From positions 26,493-90,492 of the forward strand of contig JBAQQB010000073.1 of assembly GCA_049306275.1 (NCBI GenBank): a stretch of 64,000 nucleotides of DNA, written 5' to 3'. The DNA comes from JADJTT01 sp049306275 (GTDB lineage Bacteria; Bacteroidota; Bacteroidia; Chitinophagales; Saprospiraceae). Under the pieces are notes generated by a model that saw only the letters and a list, made by a program, of their open reading frames with translations, did no database searches and was not told where the DNA came from. Every line of letters begins with the position of its first letter. The stretch's first letter is position 1. This document shows positions 26,001 to 33,540 of this stretch, piece after piece. Made by a program: the position numbers and the translations under genes.

Positions 26001-26534
26001 CAGCTTTTCTCCCTGTACATTCTTTACCGGAGGCCAGTTTTCATATCCAAAGGAGGGCATGACAGTCTCCGGAATCCGGGGCAGGCCGGTGAATCCGGCG
26101 CCTTCCTCCCAAATGGGTATCCATGCGACGGCACGGATAGCAGAGTTGCCAGGGTAGGAGAGGGTTTTCCCGAGGTATACCCGGTTGTCTTGCTGAAAAA
26201 CAACCCCTTTGTCAACGACGCTTGCGGGAAGCCCGGGAAGGAACTTGCTGTTCAGCTGATAAACCAGCGAATCGCCCTGATACCATGCAATATTGTAGAA
26301 CTTGAGCCCCCAGGAGGCCTGGATCAGGGCAGGGGAGGGCGACAAGCGGCCGGAAGAAAAATGCAGTTCTTCTGAATAGGCAGCTGCTTCCTGCTCTCTT
26401 TGAGCGATCTCCCTCTCCACTAATCCGGCATACCGCTCCAGGTTGCTTTCGGAAGAAAAGAAAGCCCGGACCAGAACAGCAAGTACTGTCAGGACAATCA
26501 GGACTACCGCGGCTGTTCTTCTTCGAAAGGGCAT
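23061..26534 (-). CDS. Large NtrY-like sensor histidine kinase
   Basis: The 1157-aa product is an inner-membrane sensor. It has an N-terminal membrane helix (about 7-25), an extracytoplasmic part, a cluster of membrane helices (about 190-460), a second extracytoplasmic region (about 470-640 and 690-840), a HAMP region after IFIANSTTKPISQL (about 865-920), and the kinase core: H944 in VAHEINNPLTPM, N box (FNNLYKNAIQAI), G1 (DNGTGIPEDMREKVFEPNF) and G2 (TSGSGLGLAMSK). HEINNPLTPM is typical of the NtrY group. No response regulator gene is adjacent, so its partner lies elsewhere. The signal it senses cannot be read from the sequence. Confidence 0.9.
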   Translation of the reverse strand: MPFRRRTAAVVLIVLTVLAVLVRAFFSSESNLERYAGLVEREIAQREQEAAAYSEELHFSSGRLSPSPALIQASWGLKFYNIAWYQGDSLVYQLNSKFLPGLPASVVDKGVVFQQDNRVYLGKTLSYPGNSAIRAVAWIPIWEEGAGFTGLPRIPETVMPSFGYENWPPVKNVQGEKLFSLMTDGPVHDPFGRGLLAMLLLGIALVTGFILNGVAYGLVRKFSPWAGALFLILVAAALQLAMRWPWLQEQWEMLGMGGGVFQQAVQNQTLGGLLINAVLLLWFMIFFHRHFEEIPVPPLSRAAAIGLSAVNYLAILMGMIVVAQTVRNMVFFSDLNIYLDNIFQMDAGGFAGILVLMLLLLAFFLFSHRMTQTIVGFGLQPALRMAAFGLALVVSIPFFWWTGIPLPVSGFVLAAIIFVVTLDLFADTTSPSLTWMIFLLILVSILPSLMLSSFRLARDDEEQQQVAIQLSGARDPVAENILRNFPDSVQDIGSWIGEHNYLNAFYHLDTTRRSANGGFPAIDSLDGKPAYPFGDAGMLVKAAHSWQPQLSALLNPLSYKGIHRLDDYEYAIYHRGALTDQSPNSLLPNRVPADLPEAGAATRKTLSDGNQIEWLFHNPNGNVAIVRRSVGDISGPISLASYMMAIFFLLIPILGLINHWFPFLPPSLEFLQTRRPAMSTRIQLWVVGFLLGSFVLVGLVSIWNFRKNSDDNQALQIRAKTDIIRTEAARQIREQHIQGPGPDLYAMLEQLGRLHKAELLVYDPEGLLIRHAAPDFNGERWFGKYMPGNIRHLLAESNTAFFLGNDLAGGFPVQVVYFPVRTLDGGISAFLALPFIDQPSSLQKEISAFLSSLISVYVSLLVFAGALAIFIANSTTKPISQLGESLRKLKLGKNEPLEYQGNDELGALIEEYNRTLQKLEESTTQLAASERETGWRQVARQVAHEINNPLTPMSLDIQRLQMAVKMKPEKAGEIAEEVSGQIMEQISVLKGIASSFAHFGQMPQTELSVFSLSELVAKVHGLFRNTQSTVEFNLSLPDEPCEIEADKYQIARVFNNLYKNAIQAIPEDREGVISGKVVCGDVKVLVEVRDNGTGIPEDMREKVFEPNFTTKTSGSGLGLAMSKSMVEAAKGRIWVESEPGKGTSFFVEFPLAGAENS

Positions 26535-26581
26535 AGGCTTTCCCTGACTGACGTAGTTTTAATTGGTGAAGTTAGCCATTA

Positions 26582-26619
26582 TTTCACTTTTTCACCCTTT
26601 CACCCTTTCACTCTTTCAC
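26582..26619 (+). repeat. 8-bp tandem repeat (TTTCACnn)5 upstream of rnpB
   Basis: TTTCAC occurs at 26582, 26590, 26598, 26606 and 26614, exactly 8 bases apart, with variable last two bases (TT, CC, CC, TC, TT). The array ends about 10 bases before a near-consensus -7 element (TACCTTG, 26629-26635) of rnpB and so occupies the place of the -33 element. Confidence 0.85.
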
Positions 26620-26640
26620 TTTTTCGCCTACCTTGCTCTT

Positions 26641-27039
26641 TCCTGCAGACCGCTCTGTCGCGGCCCCGGCCTTTTGGCCGGGGATGAGGAAAGTCCGGAC
26701 AACGCAGGGCGCCACGCCATCTAACGGATGGGCTTCTCCGAAAGGGGGAGACAGAGAGTGTCACAGAAAATTACCGCCCCGGTTCGCCGGGGTAAGGGTG
26801 AAAACGTGCGGTAAGAGCGCACGCCGCGGCGCAGCAATGCGTCGCGGGGATAAACCTCGTGGGTTGAAATGCCATGTATACCCCGTTTTCCCTTCGGGGA
26901 GCTTGGGTTGCCCGCTCAATTTCTTCTTCGGAAGATGACGGGGAGGGTAGGCAGATGGACCCTGCGCCGTGAGGCCAGGGCTAGATAAATGACAGAGACC
27001 CCCTCGGGGGCACAGAATCCGGCTTACAGGTCTGCAGGA
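26641..27039 (+). ncRNA. rnpB: RNase P RNA (bacterial type A)
   Basis: This is the catalytic RNA that matures the 5' ends of tRNAs. The ends pair as helix P1: TCCTGCAGAC (26641-26650) with GTCTGCAGGA (27030-27039). The universally conserved block GAGGAAAGTCCGGAC lies near the 5' end (about 26686-26700), and ATAAATGACAGAGACC plus ACAGAATCCGGCTTACAGG lie near the 3' end (26984-27030), completing the pseudoknot P4. The length (~400 nt) is normal. The RNA ends were set from P1 pairing; precise ends may differ by a few bases. Confidence 0.95.
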
Positions 27040-27049
27040 AATTTTTAGA

Positions 27050-27113
27050 GTGAAAGGGTGAAAAAGTGAAAAGGTGAAAAAGAAATTTCTCTTTCACCTT
27101 TTCACCATTTCAC
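27050..27113. repeat. 8-bp repeats in inverted orientation after rnpB (bidirectional hairpin)
   Basis: GTGAAA occurs at 27050, 27058, 27066 and 27074, and TTTCAC at 27092, 27100 and 27108, again with an exact period of 8. The two blocks are complementary and can fold into a long AT-rich hairpin centred near 27086, between the convergent rnpB and porV genes. It may end transcription from both sides. The GTGAAA copies are also complementary to the array upstream of rnpB. Confidence 0.8.
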
Positions 27114-27115
27114 CT

Positions 27116-28324
27116 TTACTCCACACTCCCAAAATCAAACATCAGCGAGAACCGCAGCGTGTTGTCGAGCGGGTTGCGCTGGTTGGTGGTGGGCACCAGA
27201 TAGGAGAAGTTGAGGCCGAAGATGTTGTATTTGAGGCCGAGGCCAACGGTGATGAAGCGGCGTGCGCCTTTGGTCTGGGCTTCGGTGTAGTAGCCGGCGC
27301 GCACGGCGAAGAGGCGGTCGTACCAGTATTCCGCGCCGAAGGAGAGCATGATTTCCTGCAATTCTTCGGTGAAACCGCCCGGCGCATCGGAGAAGGAGCT
27401 GAAGATACCCTGGATGGGACCGTCTTCTTTCCAGTCGGGGATGCCGTCCTGGTCGGTGTCGCAATCTTCGAAGCAGGGCGTCGGCACGAGCAGCTTGTTG
27501 AAGTCGGCGATGAAGCTGAGGCTGTTGTGCTCGTCGAATTGTAGATCCCAACTGCCGCCGATGCCGAGGTTGGTCGGGATGAAGTCGCGCTCTTCGTTGG
27601 CCGCGTTGGTATAGGTGATTTTCGAACCGATGTTGGTAATTGCGAGGCCGAGCCGCAGGTCGGACTCGATATTCTGCAGGTCGAGCGGGGTTTCGTAGGT
27701 AAACGACACGTCGGCTGCGCCGGCCCTGCCAATGGTGATCTCCTGACCGCCTACCGTCTGGCCGGATGCCAGGTTGGAATTGACGAACTTGGCGCCGATA
27801 CCCGCTGAAAATTTATCAGACAATTTCCGGGAATAAGAAACTTTGAACTCCCATTCCCTCGGACGGCCATTGCCCAAGGGCTCGCCGTTGATATCGGTGA
27901 AGTTGATCTCGCCGAGGGAGAAAAAGCGGAGCGACATACCGAAAGCCTGCTCGTCGGAAGGCTTATAGTAACCGGTCAGGTAGGCCAGGTAGACGTCGTT
28001 CAGCCCCAGCGCTCTGAGCCAGGGAGTATAGGTGGCCGATACGCCCAGGTTTTTTTCTGCGAAAACCAGTTTGGAATCGTTGAAATGCATGGCGTTGGCA
28101 TCGGGAGAAATCGCGATCCCCGCATCGCCGAGCGCCCCGGATCGGGCATCCGCGACGATCCGCAGGAAGGGAACCGCCGTAATGATCGTATTTGGGCAAG
28201 GTGTGACGCCGTCCAGCAGATACCACTTGCCGTCCACCCCCTTCAGGCAGATAGCTTGGCTCTTTGCCTCCGTGGCTAACAAGGCCAGGGTCAGGACGAA
28301 CAATCCAAGTAATGCGTTTTTCAT
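27116..28324 (-). CDS. porV: Type IX secretion outer membrane protein PorV (LptO)
   Basis: The 402-aa product has a signal peptide (KNALLGLFVLTLALLATEAK) and a FadL-like beta-barrel pattern with alternating hydrophobic strands to the C-terminus. Family features include VPFLRIVADARSGALGDAGI, SPDANAMHFNDSKL and TYTPWLRALGLNDVYLAY. PorV binds cargo at the outer membrane and shuttles it to the PorU sortase. An insert around residues 282-310 holds a CxxxCDTDQDGIPDW stretch, like a thrombospondin-3/calcium loop. porU lies 65 bases upstream on the same strand, so they form a functional pair. Confidence 0.93.
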   Translation of the reverse strand: MKNALLGLFVLTLALLATEAKSQAICLKGVDGKWYLLDGVTPCPNTIITAVPFLRIVADARSGALGDAGIAISPDANAMHFNDSKLVFAEKNLGVSATYTPWLRALGLNDVYLAYLTGYYKPSDEQAFGMSLRFFSLGEINFTDINGEPLGNGRPREWEFKVSYSRKLSDKFSAGIGAKFVNSNLASGQTVGGQEITIGRAGAADVSFTYETPLDLQNIESDLRLGLAITNIGSKITYTNAANEERDFIPTNLGIGGSWDLQFDEHNSLSFIADFNKLLVPTPCFEDCDTDQDGIPDWKEDGPIQGIFSSFSDAPGGFTEELQEIMLSFGAEYWYDRLFAVRAGYYTEAQTKGARRFITVGLGLKYNIFGLNFSYLVPTTNQRNPLDNTLRFSLMFDFGSVE

Positions 28325-28350
28325 GAGCTAAAGTACTTTTTTTGAATTTG

Positions 28351-28358
28351 CAAATATA
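28351..28358 (-). promoter_or_regulatory. -7 element (TATATTTG on the minus strand) before porV
   Basis: CAAATATA on the plus strand reads TATATTTG on the minus strand and lies 26 bases before the porV start. No TTG is seen at -33. It may give porV its own promoter besides read-through from porU. Confidence 0.55.
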
Positions 28359-28389
28359 GGGAATCGTTTGGTTCGATTGCCCTGACTTG

Positions 28390-31300
28390 TTAACGCAGTA
28401 TGACTAATTTTTGGAACTCGCTTTCTCCATTCAGTTTGGCATCGCCCGTGTTGACGGCCTGTACACGTATTTTATAAAGGTATACGCCCTTGGCCAGCGG
28501 GTCGCCGAAATCGTCTTTCCCATCCCATTGGATGCAGTCTCCGAGTGATAAACGACTGCCTTGGGGAAATATTCTTTGCTCGATGGTTTTTACCAGCCTG
28601 CCAGACACCGTGTAAATGCCTACCTGAACATCCATCTCCTGATTTTCCAGGTTGTGCTCAAACTGGAAGCAGGTGGAGTTGACAAAGGGGTTGGGGTAGT
28701 TGAGCACGTGCTTCAGCGCCACTTCAGAGGAACCGGCGACTATGAACTCGGTATAACCTTCAGCAGAATTGTTGGCCACATCCCAGGCCTTGATGCGAAT
28801 GGAATGCCTGCCTTCTTCCAGTTCGGAGAATGGAAAGCGCACTTCGCCCCGTGTATAATCGTCGAGTTTCGCCTCGTAAAAGTCGTTGAGCAAAATGGTC
28901 TTCTGGGTGTTTTCGTCCAACACCCCCGTCAAATCGTGCCCGATGCTGTTGCCCACGACGTTGATGCCCAGATCGTCCTGCAGCTGCACCAGCAGGATGG
29001 GGTTGGGGCCTGTCAGGCCGCCGAACACAAAGTCAGTGGAGTTCATGAACACATCGACCTGTGGGCCCTGATCGTCGGAAGCCGCATTGGGGTCGGTACC
29101 GCCGATGACCAGGTCGCGATATTCTCCGGCAGCGTCGAGGAGCTGCCCGTTTTCTGCGTAATAGCTGATCTTGCCGTTGCCAAACTGGAAATTGATGTCT
29201 TTAGGCACGACGAAGGTGAACTGGAACTTCCCGTTTTGCACGCTGGCCCTGCCTTTGAACAGCACGTTTTTTTGCAGGGTGTAGGTGCGCACCGGCGTGC
29301 CGTCCTGCCCCAACGTCTTGTATTCGATGGCTTTGTCGAAAATGGTGGGGTAGAGGAAGCCGTTGAAATTGTCGAGTAATTCGCCGTTGGCGCCCCTCAC
29401 TTCCCCCGCAATGGTCACTTTCTGCAGGGCCCTGATCGTATCAGGCTCGCCGGCGCCTACTTCCGTACCGTTGATCAGGGTAGTGGCAACGTCGTATTGC
29501 GGGAGGGCCAGCTTCATACTGGGGTCGCCCAGAAGGGTGAACTTGCGGGAGTTTTCCTTGCCGCCTGCCTTGTTTTTCGCTTTGCGGAAAATCTCTCCAA
29601 TGGGCTGGCCTTTGCCGTTTTCAGGGATATACATTTCCTCGCTCACCGCCCGGGTCAGGGTTTCATTGGTGCTGGCATATACGGCCCTTACGGTGGTATA
29701 CAAAGCCACCCCTCCTCCTTTGGCGTTGAGCAACACCAGTTCACCGGCAGTCGTAAAGCCTGGATCATCATAACCTGAAAAGGAACAGGTTGCGGTGATG
29801 AACAGCGGAAGCTTGTCGAAGTTCTCCCAACTTAGAATGTCGGGTATCTGCAATACCCGTTCCTGCGCCCATCCTTTGGCGCCGCCATGGCCCAGATAGG
29901 TAACGGAAAGAGCGCCCCGGAAGAGGTTGTTGTTCATCGCTTCCGTAGCGGAAGGTACGCGCTTGCCGCCCGGGGTGGAAACCTGATTGAAAGCGTCGAG
30001 GTAGATCTTGTCAAAGTTGAATACCGGGAAAGACGTCTCTACATCAACCGCAATACCGTCGGCATCGCTGCGGTGGATGTCGTTGTCTTCGTCGTCGGCG
30101 ACGAAAACAAGGCGGTTGCGCCAGTCGCCGAAACAGGCCGGGTTATTGTCGTAGTTGATGATCTTGTCGACCACCGCTTTGGCCTCGGCCAGGTCGCGCG
30201 CCGGGATTCGGCCGATGGCGATTTCCATGTCGTCATTGGTGTTGACGAATCCTTCCCCTTCGCTCAGCAAGCCGAAGAAATCGTCGGTGGGATAGGCGAA
30301 GATGGGGCTGTTGGACTCTACGGTCTGATAGGTGACGATGAGGTTGTGGCCCTCTCCGCCGATGTTGCGATGGTCGTAGGAACCGTCGCCAAAGAGCAGG
30401 AGGTACTTGAAACGGCTGTCGCGGTCGTACAACATTTTACAAAAATCCCTTACGGCTGCGGCGTCTTGCCTGCCGGAGGAGAATTCGTTGTACACCTGGC
30501 CAATCTCCACCATGGCGATCTCCAGGCCGTCGTACCCGGCGCGGTGGTCGGCCAGCCGCTGCGCCTCGTCCTTAAGCGCCGGATGGTAAAGGATGATCAT
30601 ATCGACGCCTGTGAGGCCGTGCAGGTTCTGGTTGGAAATGGCTTCCCCCGACTCCGGCGCCGGGAGGGCCGCATCGGCCTGGAAGGCTGCAAATTCCCTG
30701 AGTTGGCCTGTGGCAACCCCAAAAGAATAGGTTTGCCCGTTCAGCGATCCCTCAATGGCGACAGGCTTCAGCGGGTCGGTCACATCCCATACGACCAGGC
30801 TGCCGGCCGCATTGCCGATCTGGAACGTGGAGGTGGAATGGGCCGTGGTGCGCAGGTCGCGGAACAACAACGGAACGCCCGTGTAGAGGAGCCTTCTCCT
30901 GAAATTCAACTGAATGAAATCGAGCCATCCTTCGCTGATGACGCCGGAGCGGTCGGGGTAGTCGACCGTGACGCTGAAAGGCCCAGCAGCGGCGCTCAGG
31001 GACGCGGTCAATTCGCCAGTCGAGGCGTAGTTGGCGTTGGGGTTGGTCAGGACGGTACTGGGGATATTGGTGCTGGTGAAGGTTTGTCCTCCCGCCAGGA
31101 CCCTGAAATTGGTCGGCGCATTGGCCCGGCCGATGAAGCGCACGCGCAGGCTGAGCGGATCGGCTTCGTCCAGATTGACAAGGTCAAAGTCGTAGGAGAA
31201 GGCGCGTTGGTTTTTGAAATAATCGCCATACCATTGCCGGCCGGAGCCCTGGGCCAGGTCGTATTTATCCAGGAGGTTGACCTTTTCGTCCTCCCGCCTC

Positions 31301-32247
31301 AGGTAGTCGTCAAAAGAGGAGGTAGTATATACGCCGGCGACGGATTGCTGGTTCTGGATGCGCAGGCCGTTTTGGCTTCCAATTTTCAGGAAATAGTAGT
31401 TGCGGGTGTCGTACACGTTCATTTCGAAAAGGAAGTTGCCCGCAGTTTCATTGTAAGCCCACTTGCCGGAGCCTTCGGCGTAGAAAAGGATGTGATCTCC
31501 CTGGTCAAAGCTGCCGTCGGCTTCGCCTGCCACGAAGATGGCGTTTTCAACCAGGTCGTCGTAGCGGGGAGAAGAAACGGGCTCCGGCAGCAGGCCGCCG
31601 CCGTTGCCATAGATCTGGATGGAACGCGGGTCGATGTTGGCAGGAGAGATACCCAACTCGTTGACCAGGAAATTGTAGTCGATCTTATATACGCCTGTTT
31701 GCGGGATGGCAAGCTTGTAAACATCGCCGTCGCTCAGCACAGACGTAAAGGTGGGGTCGCCGCCGCGCTGCCCGGCAGGGGGCGCCTGCGGAATGAGGTT
31801 GACTTCGAGGGTGAAGCGCACCAGCCGCTCGTATGTGCCGGAACCGGTCTGGCGGATGGGAATAAATTGGATGGCGCCAAAATATTGGTTCCTGTCGCGC
31901 GTTACCTCAGAAGCGATCTGGATATTTTCTCCGATCTCATCATCATCGGGAGAGGCTGTTTTGGAAAAAGGTTCGTATTCGGCCCCGGTGATGGAAACCT
32001 CCAGCAGCCCGTAGCGATCGAGGGGCAGGCGGTGGAAAAAATAGGGGAGGGAAGGATGGCGGCCATCGTAAATAGCGCCTTCGAATCGCCATATCTCTAT
32101 CGTGTGCAATCCCGCTTCATCTGACTCTGAAATAGGGCCGGGCGTCCATTGGAGCGAAAACTCCAGTTTTGTCGGGCCGGAGGCAAAAACGGAAGAAAGA
32201 GTACCGGCAAGCAGGAGCAGTGTAAGAAGATACTTCATTCTTTGCAT
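28390..32247 (-). CDS. porU: Type IX secretion sortase PorU
   Basis: The 1285-aa product is the C25 (gingipain-like) cysteine protease at the outer membrane that cuts off the C-terminal sorting signal of T9SS cargo. It has a signal peptide (LLTLLLLAGTLSSVFAS), a long beta-rich N-terminal part, the C25 domain (about 545-900) with KYLLLFGDGSYD, catalytic H787 (YLGHGGAKGW) and C821 (TATCSFSGYD), and C-terminal beta domains. It ends with a stretch like a T9SS tail itself (LNYPNPFVNSTCFQFEHN to FQKLVILR), as known for PorU. Length is normal for the family. Confidence 0.95.
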   Translation of the reverse strand: MQRMKYLLTLLLLAGTLSSVFASGPTKLEFSLQWTPGPISESDEAGLHTIEIWRFEGAIYDGRHPSLPYFFHRLPLDRYGLLEVSITGAEYEPFSKTASPDDDEIGENIQIASEVTRDRNQYFGAIQFIPIRQTGSGTYERLVRFTLEVNLIPQAPPAGQRGGDPTFTSVLSDGDVYKLAIPQTGVYKIDYNFLVNELGISPANIDPRSIQIYGNGGGLLPEPVSSPRYDDLVENAIFVAGEADGSFDQGDHILFYAEGSGKWAYNETAGNFLFEMNVYDTRNYYFLKIGSQNGLRIQNQQSVAGVYTTSSFDDYLRREDEKVNLLDKYDLAQGSGRQWYGDYFKNQRAFSYDFDLVNLDEADPLSLRVRFIGRANAPTNFRVLAGGQTFTSTNIPSTVLTNPNANYASTGELTASLSAAAGPFSVTVDYPDRSGVISEGWLDFIQLNFRRRLLYTGVPLLFRDLRTTAHSTSTFQIGNAAGSLVVWDVTDPLKPVAIEGSLNGQTYSFGVATGQLREFAAFQADAALPAPESGEAISNQNLHGLTGVDMIILYHPALKDEAQRLADHRAGYDGLEIAMVEIGQVYNEFSSGRQDAAAVRDFCKMLYDRDSRFKYLLLFGDGSYDHRNIGGEGHNLIVTYQTVESNSPIFAYPTDDFFGLLSEGEGFVNTNDDMEIAIGRIPARDLAEAKAVVDKIINYDNNPACFGDWRNRLVFVADDEDNDIHRSDADGIAVDVETSFPVFNFDKIYLDAFNQVSTPGGKRVPSATEAMNNNLFRGALSVTYLGHGGAKGWAQERVLQIPDILSWENFDKLPLFITATCSFSGYDDPGFTTAGELVLLNAKGGGVALYTTVRAVYASTNETLTRAVSEEMYIPENGKGQPIGEIFRKAKNKAGGKENSRKFTLLGDPSMKLALPQYDVATTLINGTEVGAGEPDTIRALQKVTIAGEVRGANGELLDNFNGFLYPTIFDKAIEYKTLGQDGTPVRTYTLQKNVLFKGRASVQNGKFQFTFVVPKDINFQFGNGKISYYAENGQLLDAAGEYRDLVIGGTDPNAASDDQGPQVDVFMNSTDFVFGGLTGPNPILLVQLQDDLGINVVGNSIGHDLTGVLDENTQKTILLNDFYEAKLDDYTRGEVRFPFSELEEGRHSIRIKAWDVANNSAEGYTEFIVAGSSEVALKHVLNYPNPFVNSTCFQFEHNLENQEMDVQVGIYTVSGRLVKTIEQRIFPQGSRLSLGDCIQWDGKDDFGDPLAKGVYLYKIRVQAVNTGDAKLNGESEFQKLVILR

Positions 32248-32412
32248 GGATTTGCTTTTTTTTATAGCTCTCGATCTGAATCGTTATCAAAACGCGAAGC
32301 CTTTGGCGGTATTGTTCAGGCAAAAAAACCTAACAGATCAAATCGCGTTTTTCTTGGTTGGGGCACAAACTTAACGCAAATTTGCACAGAACACCTCTTC
32401 AATAAAAAGTCA

Positions 32413-33435
32413 ATGACCAGACATTTCCTCGCTTTTGTATGGTTTATGGGAATTTTCTGCGGCATGCAGGCCCAGGATCCTATCTTTTCCCAGTTCTACG
32501 CGGCCCCGGCCCAGCTGAACCCGGCGCTGACGGGCGTTACCCTCGCCCCCCGCATTGCCTTGAACTACCGCAACCAATGGCCCGGCCTCAATGCCTACCT
32601 GACCTACGCTGCTTCTGCCGAGCAGTTCGTAGCTCCCCTCAACAGCGGCTTCGGCCTCACGGTGATGGGCGACGATCAGGGCGAGGGGCTGATCAAGACC
32701 ACGCAGGTGAAAGGGCTTTACAGCTACCGCTTGCGCGTGAACGACGAATTTTTCGTCAAAATCGGCGTAGAGGCTGGGTTTCAGCAATCCAACTACGACT
32801 GGGACCGCTTCGTCTTCCTCGACCAGCTCGACAAGCTCAACGGGCCGCTCGACCCTTCGGGCGGGCTGAACCCCACCATGGAACAGCGGCCGGAGAGCAC
32901 CAGCGTCACCCTGTTCGACGTCGGCGCAGGCCTGGTGGCCTATACGCCCCGTTTCTACGGCGGCTTCTCCATGCGCCACCTCACCCAGCCGGAAGACGGG
33001 CTGCTGCGCGTCAATGACCAGATCACCGACGGGCTGCCGATGCTTTACTCCCTGCACCTGGGCACGGAAATTACCCTGCGGGAAGGCAATAAACGCAATG
33101 CAGGATCGTTTATATCGCCGAACGTTCTTGTCATACGCCAGGCCAATTTCGGACAAATCAACGCCGGCGCCTACGGCGGGTTGGGAGCCTTCTTCCTCGG
33201 CGCGTGGTACCGCCACGCCTGGGGCAACCCCGATGCCCTCATTCTGCTGGGAGGCGTTCGCTATGGAATCTTCAAGATCGGCTACTCATACGACATGACC
33301 GTATCCCAACTGGCAACCGCCCCTTCAGGCGGCTCCCACGAAATCTCGCTGATCCTCAATTTTGAGCAAAGCGAAGCGTTCAGGCAAAAACAACGAAATA
33401 CCCGCTACAACGACTGTTTTCAACTGTTCAGGTAA
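32413..33435 (+). CDS. PorP/SprF family type IX secretion membrane protein
   Basis: The 340-aa product has a signal peptide ending CGMQAQ, followed directly by the family motif DPIFSQFYAAPAQLNPALTG and then NYRNQWPGL. The rest is an alternating-strand beta-barrel pattern ending SYDMTVSQLATAPSGGSHEI. PorP/SprF proteins are outer membrane components linked to type IX secretion and to anchoring of type-B cargo. The ATG at 32413 was chosen because it starts at the signal; a longer reading from 32149 would overlap the divergent porU start. It lies upstream of gldK, as in other T9SS loci. Confidence 0.92.
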   Translation: MTRHFLAFVWFMGIFCGMQAQDPIFSQFYAAPAQLNPALTGVTLAPRIALNYRNQWPGLNAYLTYAASAEQFVAPLNSGFGLTVMGDDQGEGLIKTTQVKGLYSYRLRVNDEFFVKIGVEAGFQQSNYDWDRFVFLDQLDKLNGPLDPSGGLNPTMEQRPESTSVTLFDVGAGLVAYTPRFYGGFSMRHLTQPEDGLLRVNDQITDGLPMLYSLHLGTEITLREGNKRNAGSFISPNVLVIRQANFGQINAGAYGGLGAFFLGAWYRHAWGNPDALILLGGVRYGIFKIGYSYDMTVSQLATAPSGGSHEISLILNFEQSEAFRQKQRNTRYNDCFQLFR

Positions 33436-33475
33436 ATTCGACACCCATAATTTTAACTTTAACAAAAGAGCTCTT

Positions 33476-33503
33476 TTGCAAAGTCAATTTTTCCCTATAT
33501 TTG
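33476..33503 (+). promoter_or_regulatory. Consensus Bacteroidota promoter for gldK
   Basis: TTG (33476-33478), a 17-base spacer and TATATTTG (33496-33503) match the sigma-A consensus in full. The gldK ATG is 38 bases downstream. gldK thus has its own promoter, separate from the porP/sprF-like gene. Confidence 0.8.
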
Positions 33504-33540
33504 TCCGTCGTTTCCAAAAAAGCTAAATTTCTGTTAGGTG

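Noticed and set aside
26582..27113. CRISPR array
   Set aside because: The repeats are 8 bases long and contiguous with no spacers, so they are tandem repeats.
27116..28324. Long opposite-strand ORFs within porV, porU, HK, rpoA and recN
   Set aside because: They are shadows of GC-rich codon use in the true genes, lack family motifs, and most have no start context.
32149..32412. Longer start for the porP/sprF-like gene
   Set aside because: The extension overlaps the divergent porU start and has no family similarity; the signal peptide begins at 32413.
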